From Parasponia andersonii (Eukaryota > Streptophyta > Magnoliopsida > Rosales > Cannabaceae): a DNA stretch of 64,000 nt. The number at the start of each line of letters is the position of its first letter. Positions within the stretch are counted from its first letter, which is position 1. The position numbers and the translations under genes were made by a program. The notes beneath the pieces are model-generated. The model was given only the letters and a program-made list of their open reading frames with translations, did not search any database and was not told where the DNA came from. Below are positions 24,762-35,339 of the stretch, one piece after another. The stretch lies in assembly GCA_002914805.1 (NCBI GenBank), contig JXTB01000038.1, forward strand, positions 194,570 to 258,569, written 5' to 3'.

Positions 24762-25235
24762 TCAATGGGCTTTATGTTTGATAGAGGAGGGAAAAGAATA
24801 AGAAAGAAGGAAAAATGAAGAGAAATAGAAAGTACCATATGGGCGGAAAATAAAATTATTTTTCTATTATAATTATTTAATAAAAATGACGTAGGAAAAA
24901 AAATTATTTTCTTTTGTTTGGTATATTAGAGACAAAATTAAATAGAAAGGAAGTAATATTATTCCTATTAGTAATTCAGACCACTTATTTATTCTCTTTT
25001 TTTTTTGGCCTAATAAAGCTATTTAGCTTCATTTATGTAAGGAATAATTTATTAATTCAACTTTTACAACTTTCTTGGAAGGGAAGAAAATTTAGTTGCC
25101 CCACTTAATTTCTTTTCATTCTCTTTTCCTTTCCATCATCTTTTCCCTCCTATCAAAACAACCTATTTTCCTATTTCTCTCGACTTTTCCCTCTACTTTT
25201 CTTTCCTCTACCTTTTCCTCTTAACGTAGCCTTAA
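24762..25235. mobile_element. inverted-repeat element, probable MITE
   Basis: The left part carries TTTGATAGAGGAGGGAAAAG followed by purine-rich sequence. On the opposite strand the right part carries TTTTGATAGGAGGGAAAAG (near 25140-25160) followed by similar purine-rich sequence (GGAAAGGAAAAGAGAATG). The arms are at least 60 bp. The exact ends and target duplication are not resolved, because GA-rich sequence extends past both. There is no protein-coding content. Confidence 0.45.
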
Positions 25236-25866
25236 GTACAAACAAATATGTTAATGGTGTCACCGGCCTATAAAATAATATTATTACTGTCTGATTTGAA
25301 TAATTGAAAATCATGACATACAATCCAATGTAGGGAGCTGTCTTCGATATCTTCCGTTAAAACTTTTCAACGGTCACTTTCACTCAAGTAAAAGGATTCT
25401 TTTACATAAAGTTCTAGTAACTGAATATGTGAAATGACGCATTAGGCCTAACTTTGGATCAAGAAAAGTTGAATAGTTCCCGAAGAGGGGCTGAATTTCG
25501 TAATATTGGATCGATTAATTGATTAAAAGGGGGGGGGAAAAAAAAAGGGACCACATAATGACGGAGAAATTGGTAGCTGCAGCAAATTTGGGCAACTCAT
25601 AGTCTCCAAATTGTGATGAACTATCATTATTATTTTACAGGACCACCTAAATGCCTTGCAAAATCAATCTTTGCCCGTGGCCTTTCAGCCATCACGAGTT
25701 TGTTTCAATATTTATCAACCTCTTAGCTTTTTTTTCGGTTCTAAAAATTATATTTTTTTCTTTAATTTCTTCAACTTTTATGTAAATGCACGATGAAATC
25801 GTGTTTGGGCAGCATAAAGATGAAATAATTTGTTATTTAATATATGCTCATGATCACGTGAAAATT
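25236..25866. other. intergenic, no gene seen
   Basis: Unique-looking AT-rich DNA with a G-run then A-run at 25530-25548. No reading frame, RNA gene or repeat is supported. Confidence 0.45.
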
Positions 25867-25871
25867 GAGAT
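25867..25871. repeat. Element 2 target-site duplication (left)
   Basis: GAGAT precedes the TG of the left LTR. The same five bases follow the right LTR at 43802-43806. Confidence 0.9.
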
Positions 25872-27783
25872 TGTCACGATCCAAATCCCGGGCCAGTGGC
25901 AGAAAAGGAATTTCATAAGTGAAAATTCATAATTTTTTTTAAAAAATTTTATAAAGACGACAACTAGTTTACAAAAATAGTTCAAATTTTAAATTCCCAC
26001 AGTTTATGATCACCACTAGACGTAAACTGTTAATAATAGTATTAAAACATTAATATGCATCACATTGTCATCACCAGTGGGCATCGTAGATAATACAGCC
26101 TAAATCTAAAATATGAGTCTTAAATATTATTACAAGTCCAAGATGAGTATTTAAGTAATTATCAACCACAAACTAGGGTAAACTTCTTCTTGGATTACTA
26201 TGCCCGAGAGTTTCCCAAATCGCACTGTAAATCACCTAAGAAGGGAAAGAAAGGGAGTGAGCATTCGTATGCTCAGTAGGAATTTCAATTACCCTTTTTG
26301 ATATGAATGCAACTTTTCAAACCTGCATGGTTAGCAATTTTCCAAAATCTATTAATAAAATAAGTTCGCAAAGTAATCAAAAATCATAAGAAATCATGTT
26401 CATTATTGTACATATCATAAATCAACCAAGTATAAGTATATACATGAGCTCTCATCCTCTCATCATGGTCCTGTAATACCTCTGAACAAAGGTACCCAGC
26501 ATCCTGACATTACCCGGAGGTGTGTCAGCAAATCTTGCACAGGGGCCTAGGTCTCTCACCTAGTGCTGCAGCAACTCGCCAGCGATCTAAATACCATGAT
26601 ACTAAAATAAAACTCAAGTACGTGATCCTATGGTAGGTACAATATGTCACAGAGTGTGTAATAACCATGCATCAAGTATTTCAAGAAATCATACTTTAAT
26701 ACTCATTTGGTATTATTCTGGGATTTACAGAAAATCGGGTAGTATACTAGCTGTATTTTCCCAAAACCAAAATTTTAAACCTGCATAAAAACCATACAAT
26801 CCAATCTTAGAACAATCCAATATATCTCAACAGTTCATAAATTTATCAAATATCCAATCAAACCATTAAATTCCATGAAAATCGACATTTTCAAGAAATA
26901 GGTCATAATGCACATTTTAAATCAAAATAAGTATAAAACTTGGTAATTGAACCCCCTACCTCACTAGAATAGTGATATCACGCCAATGGGTCCTCAAGGC
27001 GCCATTGAACGATCGCTCGGAGGGTCGAGAACCAATTCCAGGCCCTCGATTGCTCACTTGTGAAAAATCAACTCCTCAACGGAGCTTCGAATCGACAAAC
27101 AAACCTCTTTACCGAACTCCTAGCATCCAAAATAGCTAAATTAGACATATGATTCGACCAGTTCCGGTCCTGGCCGACACCGGACTGGTGTCACGCAAAA
27201 CGAGACAAAATCTAAGCCGTTCGATATGGTTTTTTGTGCCGATCACAAAATATAGTCAATATATATCAAACTTCACCATTTTTCGAGTACATTCTAAGAA
27301 TGACAACAAAAACGAAATCTAACGGTCGGACCAAAAGTCGAACCTGAGCTCAAAATTACGCAAAAATGGCCACTTTTAATCCGTGCAAAATAGGATCACG
27401 ATATATATACCTGGAGAAAGCCCACGATGAGAGGATTCAATTGCTGCTGGTTTCGAGGCTTTTTGTCGCTGGAATTTGCGCCGGCAAGCGATGACAACGG
27501 CGAAGCTTCGCGTCCCCCCGCTCGGCAACATAGCTGTCCGGCGTCTCGAGCTCTGGCTGGGTGGCGCGCTCATCTAGTGCAGCAGCGGGCACTCTGAAGA
27601 GAGACAAAACGGTGGAAGATAGTAGAGAGAGAGACGTCGTAGGGAGAGAGAACGAGAATGAGAGAGAAACTGAGAGAGGGGTGCGGACGAGACAGTGAGG
27701 GAGAAGAAAAGAAATTTTTTTTTTATTTTAAATAAAATTTGGTCAAAAGACCTTTTTGCCATTAAAAAAAACGAGATTTTACA
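25872..27783 (-). repeat. Element 2 3' LTR (1912 bp)
   Basis: Begins TGTCACGATCC and ends GATTTTACA. It is about 67 bp longer than the right LTR, mostly because the right copy lacks a block near 27450-27495. The TATA-like ATATATATAC is at 27401-27410. The U3 part (27411-27783) contains purine-rich GAGAGA sequence on the plus strand. The small frames at 27376-27762 lie in LTR sequence and are not genes. Confidence 0.9.
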
Positions 27784-27797
27784 TTCTCCCCCTTATA
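27784..27797 (-). promoter_or_regulatory. Element 2 polypurine tract
   Basis: On the minus strand TATAAGGGGGAGAA directly precedes the TGTAAAATC start of the LTR, the expected priming site for plus-strand synthesis. Confidence 0.85.
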
Positions 27798-27833
27798 GGA
27801 ATTTTGTCCCGAAATTAAAGTACAAGACATAAA

Positions 27834-28376
27834 TCAAAGTACAATCTCAAGTTGAAAGTTAAACAAATGATGATACTTTTCATACATCTCGGTCTTAAGT
27901 TCTCAAGTTGCTTCTTCTTCTTTGTGGTGTTCCCAAAGAATCTTGACAAGAGGTATCTCTCTATTACGAAGCACTTTGAGCTCTCTCCCCAGTATTCGAA
28001 CTGGTTGCTCCTCATAAGTCACATTCTCTTGGATAGGTACTTCTATATACTAGACAACGTGAGACGGATCATCTATGTACTTCCTGAGCATTGAAACATG
28101 GAATACATTGTGTACTCGACCCAACTGTGGTGGTAGATCCAGACGATAAGAAGCAGGTCCAATTCTTTCAGTAATTTCGAATGGTCTACTGTACCTTGGA
28201 GCTAACTTTCCTTTAACTCCAAATCTTGTGACTCCACGCATTGGCGTAACTTTTAAGAATACTCTGTCACCAATGTCAAACTCTACCTCGTGTCTTGAGG
28301 TGTCAGTATAGCTTTTCTGGCGACTTTGAACAACCTTGAGTCTTTCTCTGATCTTGTTAACCTTCTCGGTAGTCTC
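27834..28376 (-). pseudogene. Element 2 integrase C-terminus and chromodomain
   Basis: This continues the integrase reading frame. The region 28050-28241 has GKLAPRYSRPFEI (a GPF/Y-type module) and VHNVFHVSMLRKY, which closes chromovirus integrases. After a TAG stop at about 28047, which fits a CAG-to-TAG change, the frame continues with LRNREIPLVKILW, the hallmark of chromodomain tails that bind modified histone. A later Trp codon is TGA. It ends near 27834. Confidence 0.78.
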
Positions 28377-28710
28377 TTATACTAGCTCAGGCCCAAGAGT
28401 AACACGCTCTTCTGCATCAGCCCAACAAAAGGGTGATCTGCAGGGTCTCCCATATAAAACCTCATATGGAGCCATACCAAGACTAGTTTGATAGCTGTTG
28501 TTGTAGGCAAACTCTACCAATAACAGGTGATCATCCCAGCTTGCACCAAAATCTAGTATACATGAATGAAGCATGTCCTTTAGGATCTGTATAGTCCTCT
28601 CAGATTGGCCATCTGTCTGAGGATGATGAGCTGTACTAAGATTCAATTCTGTTCCCAAAGCTCTCTACAAAGCTCTCCAAAACTTTGATGTAAATCTTGG
28701 ATCTCTGTCA
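28377..28710 (-). pseudogene. Element 2 integrase core, downstream half
   Basis: Starts at the Element 3 insertion point. It holds the second catalytic Asp (DRDPRFTSKFW), the conserved ELNLSTAHHPQTDGQSERTI with the catalytic Glu, and GMAPYEVLYGRPCRSP. It is in the same frame as the upstream half at 38046-38560 once the insertion is discounted. A stop ends the open piece at 28377. Confidence 0.82.
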
Positions 28711-28715
28711 GAAAC
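28711..28715. repeat. Element 3 target-site duplication (left)
   Basis: GAAAC, repeated at 38041-38045 on the other side of the insertion. Confidence 0.92.
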
Positions 28716-29344
28716 TGTTGACGGAGGTTTCGTCAACAATGAATTTAAGAAATTGCAAGATGTGGCTTGTGTATGTAAAGGGTTGATCAATCAAAGCATG
28801 TAAAAGAGACAAGAATTTTATAATGGTTTGGCTCCAAAAAAGATGAGCATACGTCCACTGCTGTTCACTATTTTCTGGAAGATTACAAGAGAGTACAGAG
28901 TGTGTTCAGAAAGTGAGTCTTTAAGTTAAGTTTTTTCCCCAAGAGATCCCCCACGGTAGCATTGATCTTCCCCTTATATAGGTGAAGGTAGTTTAATGTT
29001 TCCCGATTATGAAAACGGGTAAGTATATAATCAGAAAATATAATTTGAGTAACAATATAACTGGGTAATAACTTAAATGAAACGACTGGTCGATCTTGAA
29101 AGAGAATCTTTTGTTTCCCTTTCTTTGTAGATTACCCATTTGATGAAGCTCAGTCTAGTTTCTTTTTCGTTCTGGTCGCACTTAACTTGTTCAGAGAAGG
29201 TTGCACTTTATTTGGAGGGAGGTCGCATTCGACTTACTCGGAAGAGGTCGTACTTAACTTACTCATGCGACCTGTCACGTCCTCTTAGTTGCTAACTTTC
29301 CCTTTTTGGCATTGACCACCATCTAGTTTTTAGACCACACAACA
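28716..29344 (-). repeat. Element 3 3' LTR (629 bp)
   Basis: Starts TGTTGACGGAGG and ends CACACAACA. It pairs with 37412-38040 at about 93 percent identity by eye. A TATA-like CCTATATAAGGGG on the minus strand is at 28971-28983. The first bases include the inverted pair TTGACGGAGGTTTCGTCAA. Confidence 0.92.
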
Positions 29345-29358
29345 ATTGCCCCCCATCT
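29345..29358 (-). promoter_or_regulatory. Element 3 polypurine tract
   Basis: On the minus strand AGATGGGGGGCAAT immediately precedes the LTR start TGTTGTGTGG. Confidence 0.82.
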
Positions 29359-29730
29359 CCGTTAGTTCTTTAGGACAAAATAGAGCTTCTTTCTATTAAG
29401 TGCGAGCTCATAAATGCGACGTCATGACATTATATCGAGATCTTCGAAAAGTCGTCAATTCTCAAATCACATCTTTTCAGAACCACACGTACCTTCTCCT
29501 GACAGATGAAACTACGTGTCACCTTTTCTCAGCAAAACTCGAGGAGACTTTTTCATTTTTTGAGCAGACACAATGACAGTGATGACGCCAGCTGTTGTCT
29601 TAAATTGAGTTGTTTCAAATTTTGAAAAGATACCGATTTAATTTCAGAAAATCAACTCCCACGTGAATTTCAACCTCTGGATCTGAAAATTAAATGCCTT
29701 GATCTACGGCTGTGATTTGGCGACGCCAGT

Positions 29731-29742
29731 GACATATATATC
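29731..29742 (+). promoter_or_regulatory. putative TATA box of the antisense gene in Element 3
   Basis: CATATATATCGAAAA lies about 30 bp before a pyrimidine-rich stretch (CTTCTTCATTACTCAAACCC) that resembles a plant transcription start and 5' leader. It would drive the plus-strand gene at 29765-32825, opposite to gag-pol. This is inferred from position and sequence only. Confidence 0.45.
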
Positions 29743-29764
29743 GAAAATCACTCTGCCTCTTCTT

Positions 29765-32700
29765 CATTACTCAAACCCTATCTCCTCCTGCTTCTCTCTC
29801 TTGAAACCCGAAGCGTCCACAGAGCAATCCTTCCGGCATCATTCTGTTTCTCAGCTCGCACAGTTTTATCATCTTCTCCGACGAAGTTATCATCACAATC
29901 CTTCAGACGTCATCTTGGTCCCTTCATCTTCAAAGAAAGGTTAGTATATATTCTCTTCCTCTTGTTCTTCGATTTTTCCAAAACTCTTATTTACAAATCC
30001 TATTTCTAGAAAATAGGAACAAACCGTAGAGCCTAAATATTCTGAACATAAACCCATCCCATATTCAGAGAGACTGTAAAATGGAAATTTTTCAGAATTC
30101 TTCTATTAATTTATAGAATACACTCTTTAGATGACTGACAGACAGACGAACTCGTAGAAGAATTTTAGAATCTGAAACCTTATTTTTTTGAAAACTATAG
30201 TTAGTCGAGTGACGAATTATCAAAGAACTACTCGAAAAATTTTTATGAATCCGTAGATCGATTAGAAAAAATTCGATGAGCAGCTTATTGATGCAAGCCT
30301 AGGATGAGACCCCAAAACTACTCGCATATAGCTAATCGTCTTCAAAGAAAGGTTAGTATATATTCTCTCTCTCTTGTTCTTCGATTTTTCCAGAACTCTT
30401 ATTTACAAATCCTATTTCTAGAAAATAGGAACAAACCATAGAGCCTAAATATTCTGAACATAAACCTATCACATATTCGGATAGACTGTAAAATGGAAAT
30501 TTTTCAGAATTCCTCCATTAATTTATAGAATACACTCTTTAGATGACTGACTGATAGACGAACTCGTAGAAGAATTTTAGGATCTGAAACCTTATTTTTT
30601 TGAAAACCATAGTCAGTCGAGTGACGAATTATCAAAGAACTACTCGAAAAAATTTTATGAATCTGTAGATCGATTAGAAAAAATTCAATGAGCAGCTTAT
30701 TGATGCAATCCTAAGATGAGACCCAAAAACTGCTCGCATATAGCTAAGATCCCTGATGCTCGCATAGGACTAAATCCATCCATATTTCTTTTCAGATGTC
30801 TAGTAGTGAGGATTTTAGGGAAGAGAATGCATTCTCAGGAGAATCTTCCAATACCAGCATTAGCTCTATAAACCTTGAAGACTACCTTGAGCCAGAACCT
30901 GAAGTGGAAATAACCGGGGTCAGGTAAAGTAGTCCTCGTATAGGCGACCTTCCTCAAGACCGATGGCCTCGGCATATCAGAGATACCCCTGCGTTCACAA
31001 CGAGTTATCAATATGTAGAGGGAGATTGGTCATGTACCAATGTAAAGACGAGCTGTTCAACAAACAAGCTCAGAAAAATCGTTTGCAACTATAAAATCGA
31101 CGTCCCTCTATGCCTTCCCACAGAGTTCAATCGACCACACACACCTCCTCGCTGAATTGCCTCATTCTCAAAAGCAGTTCTTAGATACAGTATCCATTTC
31201 CCACTTCATCCTTACAGAAAATCAATCGTCGATTATTATGGAGTCGTCCCTTTTCAACTAACTCCAAACACTTATAGATACATGGTAGGTCTGTACATAC
31301 TATACCATAAACTAGGCTTAGAGACCTCTACTCCTGAAGAGTTCGCTTGGTTTTACCAAGTGAAATCAAAACCATCAGACTTCAGCTTCTTTTATGCGAG
31401 CAAGTGGTCGAACCAAGCAATAAAAACTATCTACGGGGTTCGTAATAATATGAGAAAATAGAAAAATCTATTTTTCCACTTTGACTACGTGGATAACGGC
31501 TTCTTTCAGAACCCTGGTAGGTGACTTTCAGCTTATCGCCTTTTTTACATAAATATATTATTCTGATCGCCCTCGTATATCATCGCAGATAACAGGAAAT
31601 GACCAGGACTCTCCAGAGAGCAGCTCACAAGGGTATATAAAATAAACAACCTTCCGATCGAAGAGTTTGATTGGAAGAAGCTTGGGACGACTAAGAACTT
31701 AGTTACTTACGGACTGCTTCCAAGGGGAGCCGCCTTCCCAGATTCTACTAACCGTCCCACCAAACCTTCGAGCTCGAAGAAGAAGCCGAGGAAACAGAAG
31801 GAAAAGGGTGCCTCGTCTTCAAAACCCAGGAAACGAAAAGCACCTGCCACACCTACAGTCTCAGAAGCATCCTCTTCAGACGCTGCATTGCCACCAATCT
31901 CTCATCAACAAGAAGGTAGTTATTTTTCTTTTTCCTCTCATCGCATTATGTCATCTTGCATGCTGACTCGCATATTTGTACAGAAATGGCTATTGGCAGC
32001 AGACTGCAAGCACCGCCTTCCACTCTGGGGTCAATGGCAAAGTCCAAGATACCAGAGAGCACACCTCTAATGACAAAAGGGAAAGAGAAGGTTGACACTT
32101 CAAAGAAACGAAAAGTCAGCTTCGAGGATATCCCGGCAAGCACGCCTCCTCCTCAATCTCCACTAACTACGAGCCAACCTGAGCCACCCAAGGAGACGAC
32201 CACTTCTAATGAAAGACCGAGCCAGGTCGATAAAGTTGAGGAGATTTTCGCACTCCTTCATCAACTGCCAGAAAAAGCTGGTATGAGTGCGGCCTTCATC
32301 GACCGTTTTACCTCTGAAGATGGCTGGGCGAGGATGAAGCGACGATCAGCCAAGGTTGCCTTCGGTTCTGCGATGAGAATGTTGGCGAATGTAAGCATCT
32401 TCTATTTTCTCTCTTCAACGTACTTTTCTGGTATTGATGTGTCATATTTTTAGGTCGATGCAGCTACTGTTACACGAGGATCTGGCCAAGGAAAAGCTTA
32501 AAAAAGAGAAGCTCGAGGAGAAGATTAAAGAACTTGAGAAGACAATCTCCGAGCATCCGGATATTCTAGAGAATGCAACGACAGAAGCGGCTCACAAGGC
32601 TATAGAAGAGTTCAAGGCCACCGAAGGCAAGGAGCTCGAAGAAAAAGCTAGTGACATCGTCTCGTCGACCATAATATATAATATCTTCTGGGAGCATCCG

Positions 32701-32825
32701 GATTTCGACTTTTCCATCTTTGGTGAAGATGTGGTCGAGCTTGTCCAGAGTTGGAGGGAAGTGGAGGCTGCCAAGACTAGAGACGGTGGAGCGAGCATAT
32801 CTGCATTATTTCTTTTTTTTTTTTA
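29765..32825 (+). pseudogene. spliced antisense ORF of the Tat-type element ('putative gypsy type transposon' protein)
   Basis: Proposed exons: leader 29765-29940, then 30796-31516, 31589-31915, 31984-32391 and 32454-32825, with GT-AG introns. Exon 2 starts at ATG 30796 right after TTTTCAG. It encodes the motif pattern FPLHPYRKSIVDYYGVVP, QLTPNTYRYMVG, then EFAWFYQVK, typical of plant proteins annotated as 'putative gypsy type transposon' (Transposase_28-like). Exons 3-4 give a Lys/Pro/Ser-rich hinge. Exon 5 gives a charged coiled coil (KEKLKKEKLEEKIKELEK) and HPDFDFSIFGED. The function of these proteins is not known. Stops in exon 2 and at the start of exon 3 (for example a Trp codon read as TGA) and a frameshift at the start of exon 5 make this copy defective. 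Confidence 0.68.
29927..30752 (+). repeat. 412-bp tandem duplication in the antisense leader and intron
   Basis: The segment from TCTTCAAAGAAAGGTTAGTA (29927) to CGCATATAGCTAA (about 30335) is repeated with an offset of about 412 bp up to about 30746. Both units carry the candidate splice donor AAAG|GTTAGTATAT (29940 and 30352). The copies differ at few positions, so the duplication is probably younger than much of the surrounding decay. Apart from the donors, no coding sequence lies here. Confidence 0.85.
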
Positions 32826-33459
32826 ATTTCAGAACAATGTGGCTTTATCCCTTAATTTTTTGTAATACTTTTCTTGCATACAGGTGCGAGCCTTTATCAA
32901 TGAATGAATGCTTTCTTTATTAGACATTTATTCCTGCAAAACAATTAAAACACTATATTGCAATATAAAGATACATAATTTAACCAAGTAGTCAATCACT
33001 AGGTGACTGATCGGTACGCTATTGTGATTCGAATCCAAACTTAAAATGAGTTTTAAGTGTTAAGATAGGTTAGGTCGCTTAAGAAGACAGCAAGTATGAG
33101 CAGTGCGAACTCAATACTGTTTTTCAAAAGTTCCATGGCAAAATGTAATATAGCAATATATCACATCGAACAATGAACGTTTTGTTTAGTTACTTTTTTG
33201 TTCGAGGAGAGAAATTGTGTAATACGACATGCTATGGCATGAAGCAAGGAGAAAATTCTAAGATTTTAAGAAATTTTAGAAATTTCGGTGATCTAAAATT
33301 CTGACCCCTCTAAATGGACGTTTTGCATAGTCCCTTAAAAAGCAAGTAGGAGATAATATCTTGATCCTACTGCCCCCCGAGTTTTATGGTGTTCGAAGAC
33401 TGCCATAAAACTATAAAAAGTGAACCAAATCGAATGAACAATGAGGAGACACCCTTATT
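32826..33459. other. Element 3 non-coding stretch after the antisense gene
   Basis: No reading frame is convincing. TTTATTAGACATTTATTCCTG near 32913 could belong to the 3' end of the antisense transcript. It separates the two opposing genes of the element. Confidence 0.4.
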
Positions 33460-33464
33460 GATGA

Positions 33465-33695
33465 TGACGAATGACGAATAACGAATGACGAATAATAAAT
33501 GACGAACAACGAATGACGATCAACGAATGATGATCAATGAATGACGACCAACGAATGACGATCAACAAATGATGACCAACGAATGACGATCAACGAATGA
33601 CGACCAACGAATGACGATCAACGAATGACGACCAACGAATGACGAATGACGATCAACGAATGATGACCAACAAATGACGAATATAAGTAGATATC
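33465..33695. repeat. 14-bp minisatellite in Element 3
   Basis: About 15 imperfect units of the type AACGAATGACGACC / AACGAATGACGATC in direct tandem, with shorter GACGAAT variants at both ends. It lies between the antisense gene and the 3' end of the integrase. Repeats touch one another with no unique spacers, so it is not a CRISPR array. Confidence 0.9.
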
Positions 33696-33764
33696 TTTAT
33701 TGATGAATGACGAATACATGAAGATATACATGAAGATTTACTGATAATAGCGATGAAGTTGTTC

Positions 33765-34960
33765 TACATTCTAAGCATGCTCGATCTTTTGTCCACCAGT
33801 GTGAGCTAACTTATATGTCCTAGGTCGAATAACGGCATCAATAACATATGATCCTTCCCAAGAGGATCCAAATTCATCGGCACCGTGCTCTTTATTATTA
33901 GGTAGAACCTGTCGAAGAACAAGATCACCAACTTCAAACCCTCGGTTTCTAACTTTAGAGTCATAATATTGAGCTGTGCGCTGTTAATATGATGCGATCC
34001 GAAGCTGAGACTGCTCGTACCTTTCTTCTAAAAGATCGAGCTCAATCGTCATCAGTGCGCTATTCTGATCTTGCTCATAGGTAGATCGTCGTAGAGAGCT
34101 TGCACCAATTTCTACTAGTACCATTGCTTCGTATCCATAAGCTAAAGAGAATAGACTCTCTCCAGTAGTGGTTCGTTGAGTGGTGCGATAAGCTCATAAT
34201 ACTTCAGAGAGTACTTCTAGCCAAGCTCTTTTGTGCTGTTCCAGCTTTGTCTTAATGTTCTGTTTAAGTATCTTGTTTATAGCCTCGACCTGTCCATTGG
34301 CATGTGGATAAACAACAGCAAAGAAATTCTTCTTGATGCCTAAATTGTCACAGAAGTTACAGAACTTATAGCAGTCAAATTGTTTCCCATTATCAGAAAT
34401 TATGATATGCGGTATACCATAAGGGCAGATTATAGATTTGTAAACAAAATCTATCATCTTCTTTGCAGAAATGGTACTCAAGGCTTCTGCTTCTGTCCAC
34501 TTGGTGAAATAATCAACTACGACTACCGCATATTTTAATCCACCTCACGCCAGTGGAAGCATTCTAATAATATCAATTCTCCACACTGCAAATGGCCATG
34601 GACTGGTCATTGGAGTTAGAGGAATAGGTGGCATTCTAGGAATAGTTGCAAATCGTTGACATTTGTCACATCTTTTAGCAAATTCCATTGTATCCTTCTT
34701 TATAATTAGCCAAAAATACCCTTGTTTTAGAACTTTGTTCACAAGTGCCTACCTCCCGGAATAGTTTCCACATATTCCTTCATGAATTTCCCTCATAATG
34801 TAGTGTGCTTTTTCTTCATCGACACATAATAACAACGGCGAACTAAAACTTCTTCGATAAAGCTTCTCCTTATAGCTGGACCATCATTGTGCGAGGTGTC
34901 GTATCTTTTGTTGCGAGCTTTATTGAGTTATTATAACAAGTCCTCGCATCATATTGGTTG
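33765..34960 (-). pseudogene. Element 3 integrase (Tat type, catalytic triad visible)
   Basis: The reading starts just after the deletion junction with a His pair (REIHEGICGNY) and the Cys pair in KRCDKCQRF (about 34680). The core shows WRIDII (first Asp), ISDNGKQFD (second Asp) and HANGQVEAINK (Glu), so D-D-E is retained. A TGA at about 34540 separates the zinc region from the core. The C-terminal part (33770-34000) is readable as GDLVLRQVLPNNKEHG, SSWEGSYVID and YKLAHTGG, and ends near 33768. It would insert element cDNA; only in-frame stops are seen to disable it. Confidence 0.8.
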
Positions 34961-34973
34961 CCATGCACCTCGC
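34850..34973 (-). other. deletion junction replacing RT and RNase H
   Basis: Tat-type elements carry RT, RNase H and often a second RNase H-like domain, more than 2 kb, between protease and integrase. Here only about 120-230 bp separate them. None of the RT motifs (PFGL, YxDD) is found in Element 3. The remaining bases read as the end of the protease linker joined to the run-up to the integrase zinc region. Confidence 0.75.
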
Positions 34974-35306
34974 CTATTGTTGAGTTGGGAATTTCATAGT
35001 GAGATGATAGATCGAAGTTATTGCTCGAAGTTCCCTCAGTGTCGATCTTCCTAGTACAGCATTAAATGCAGAGGGGCAATCTACAACTAAGAATTGGATT
35101 ATTACCGTCAAAACCCTAGGATAGGTTCCAACATTGACCATTAACTCAATCATGCCCCTGGGCATTATGCTGTTACCAGTAAATCCGCAGAGTGGGGTGA
35201 CAGCGGGCTTCAGGTCGCTTTCACTCAACCCCATCTTTTTGAAGGCGTCATAGTACAGGATGTCGACAGCGCTGCCATTATCAACCAATACTCGCCATAG
35301 CTGCAA
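34974..35306 (-). pseudogene. Element 3 aspartic protease (Tat type)
   Basis: The open stretch contains WRVLVDNGSAVDILYYDAF, with the active-site D-N-G-S seen in Tat/Ogre proteases, then LCGFTGNSIMPRGMIEL and FNAVLGRSTLRELRA. The motif set matches the family over its full length, about 110 residues. It ends at a TAG just before the point where RT is expected. The next recognisable coding sequence is already integrase. Confidence 0.82.
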
Positions 35307-35339
35307 GCTTCCACAGTTGATCTTTATGACTAACGCATC

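Noticed and set aside
29699..29944. 81-codon frame before the antisense gene as a separate protein
   Set aside because: It begins upstream of the TATA-like box, crosses the proposed transcription start and splice donor, and has no family features. It is better read as promoter and untranslated first exon.
33465..33695. CRISPR-like array
   Set aside because: Units are adjacent with no unique spacers, the genome is a plant's, and the array is internal to a retrotransposon.
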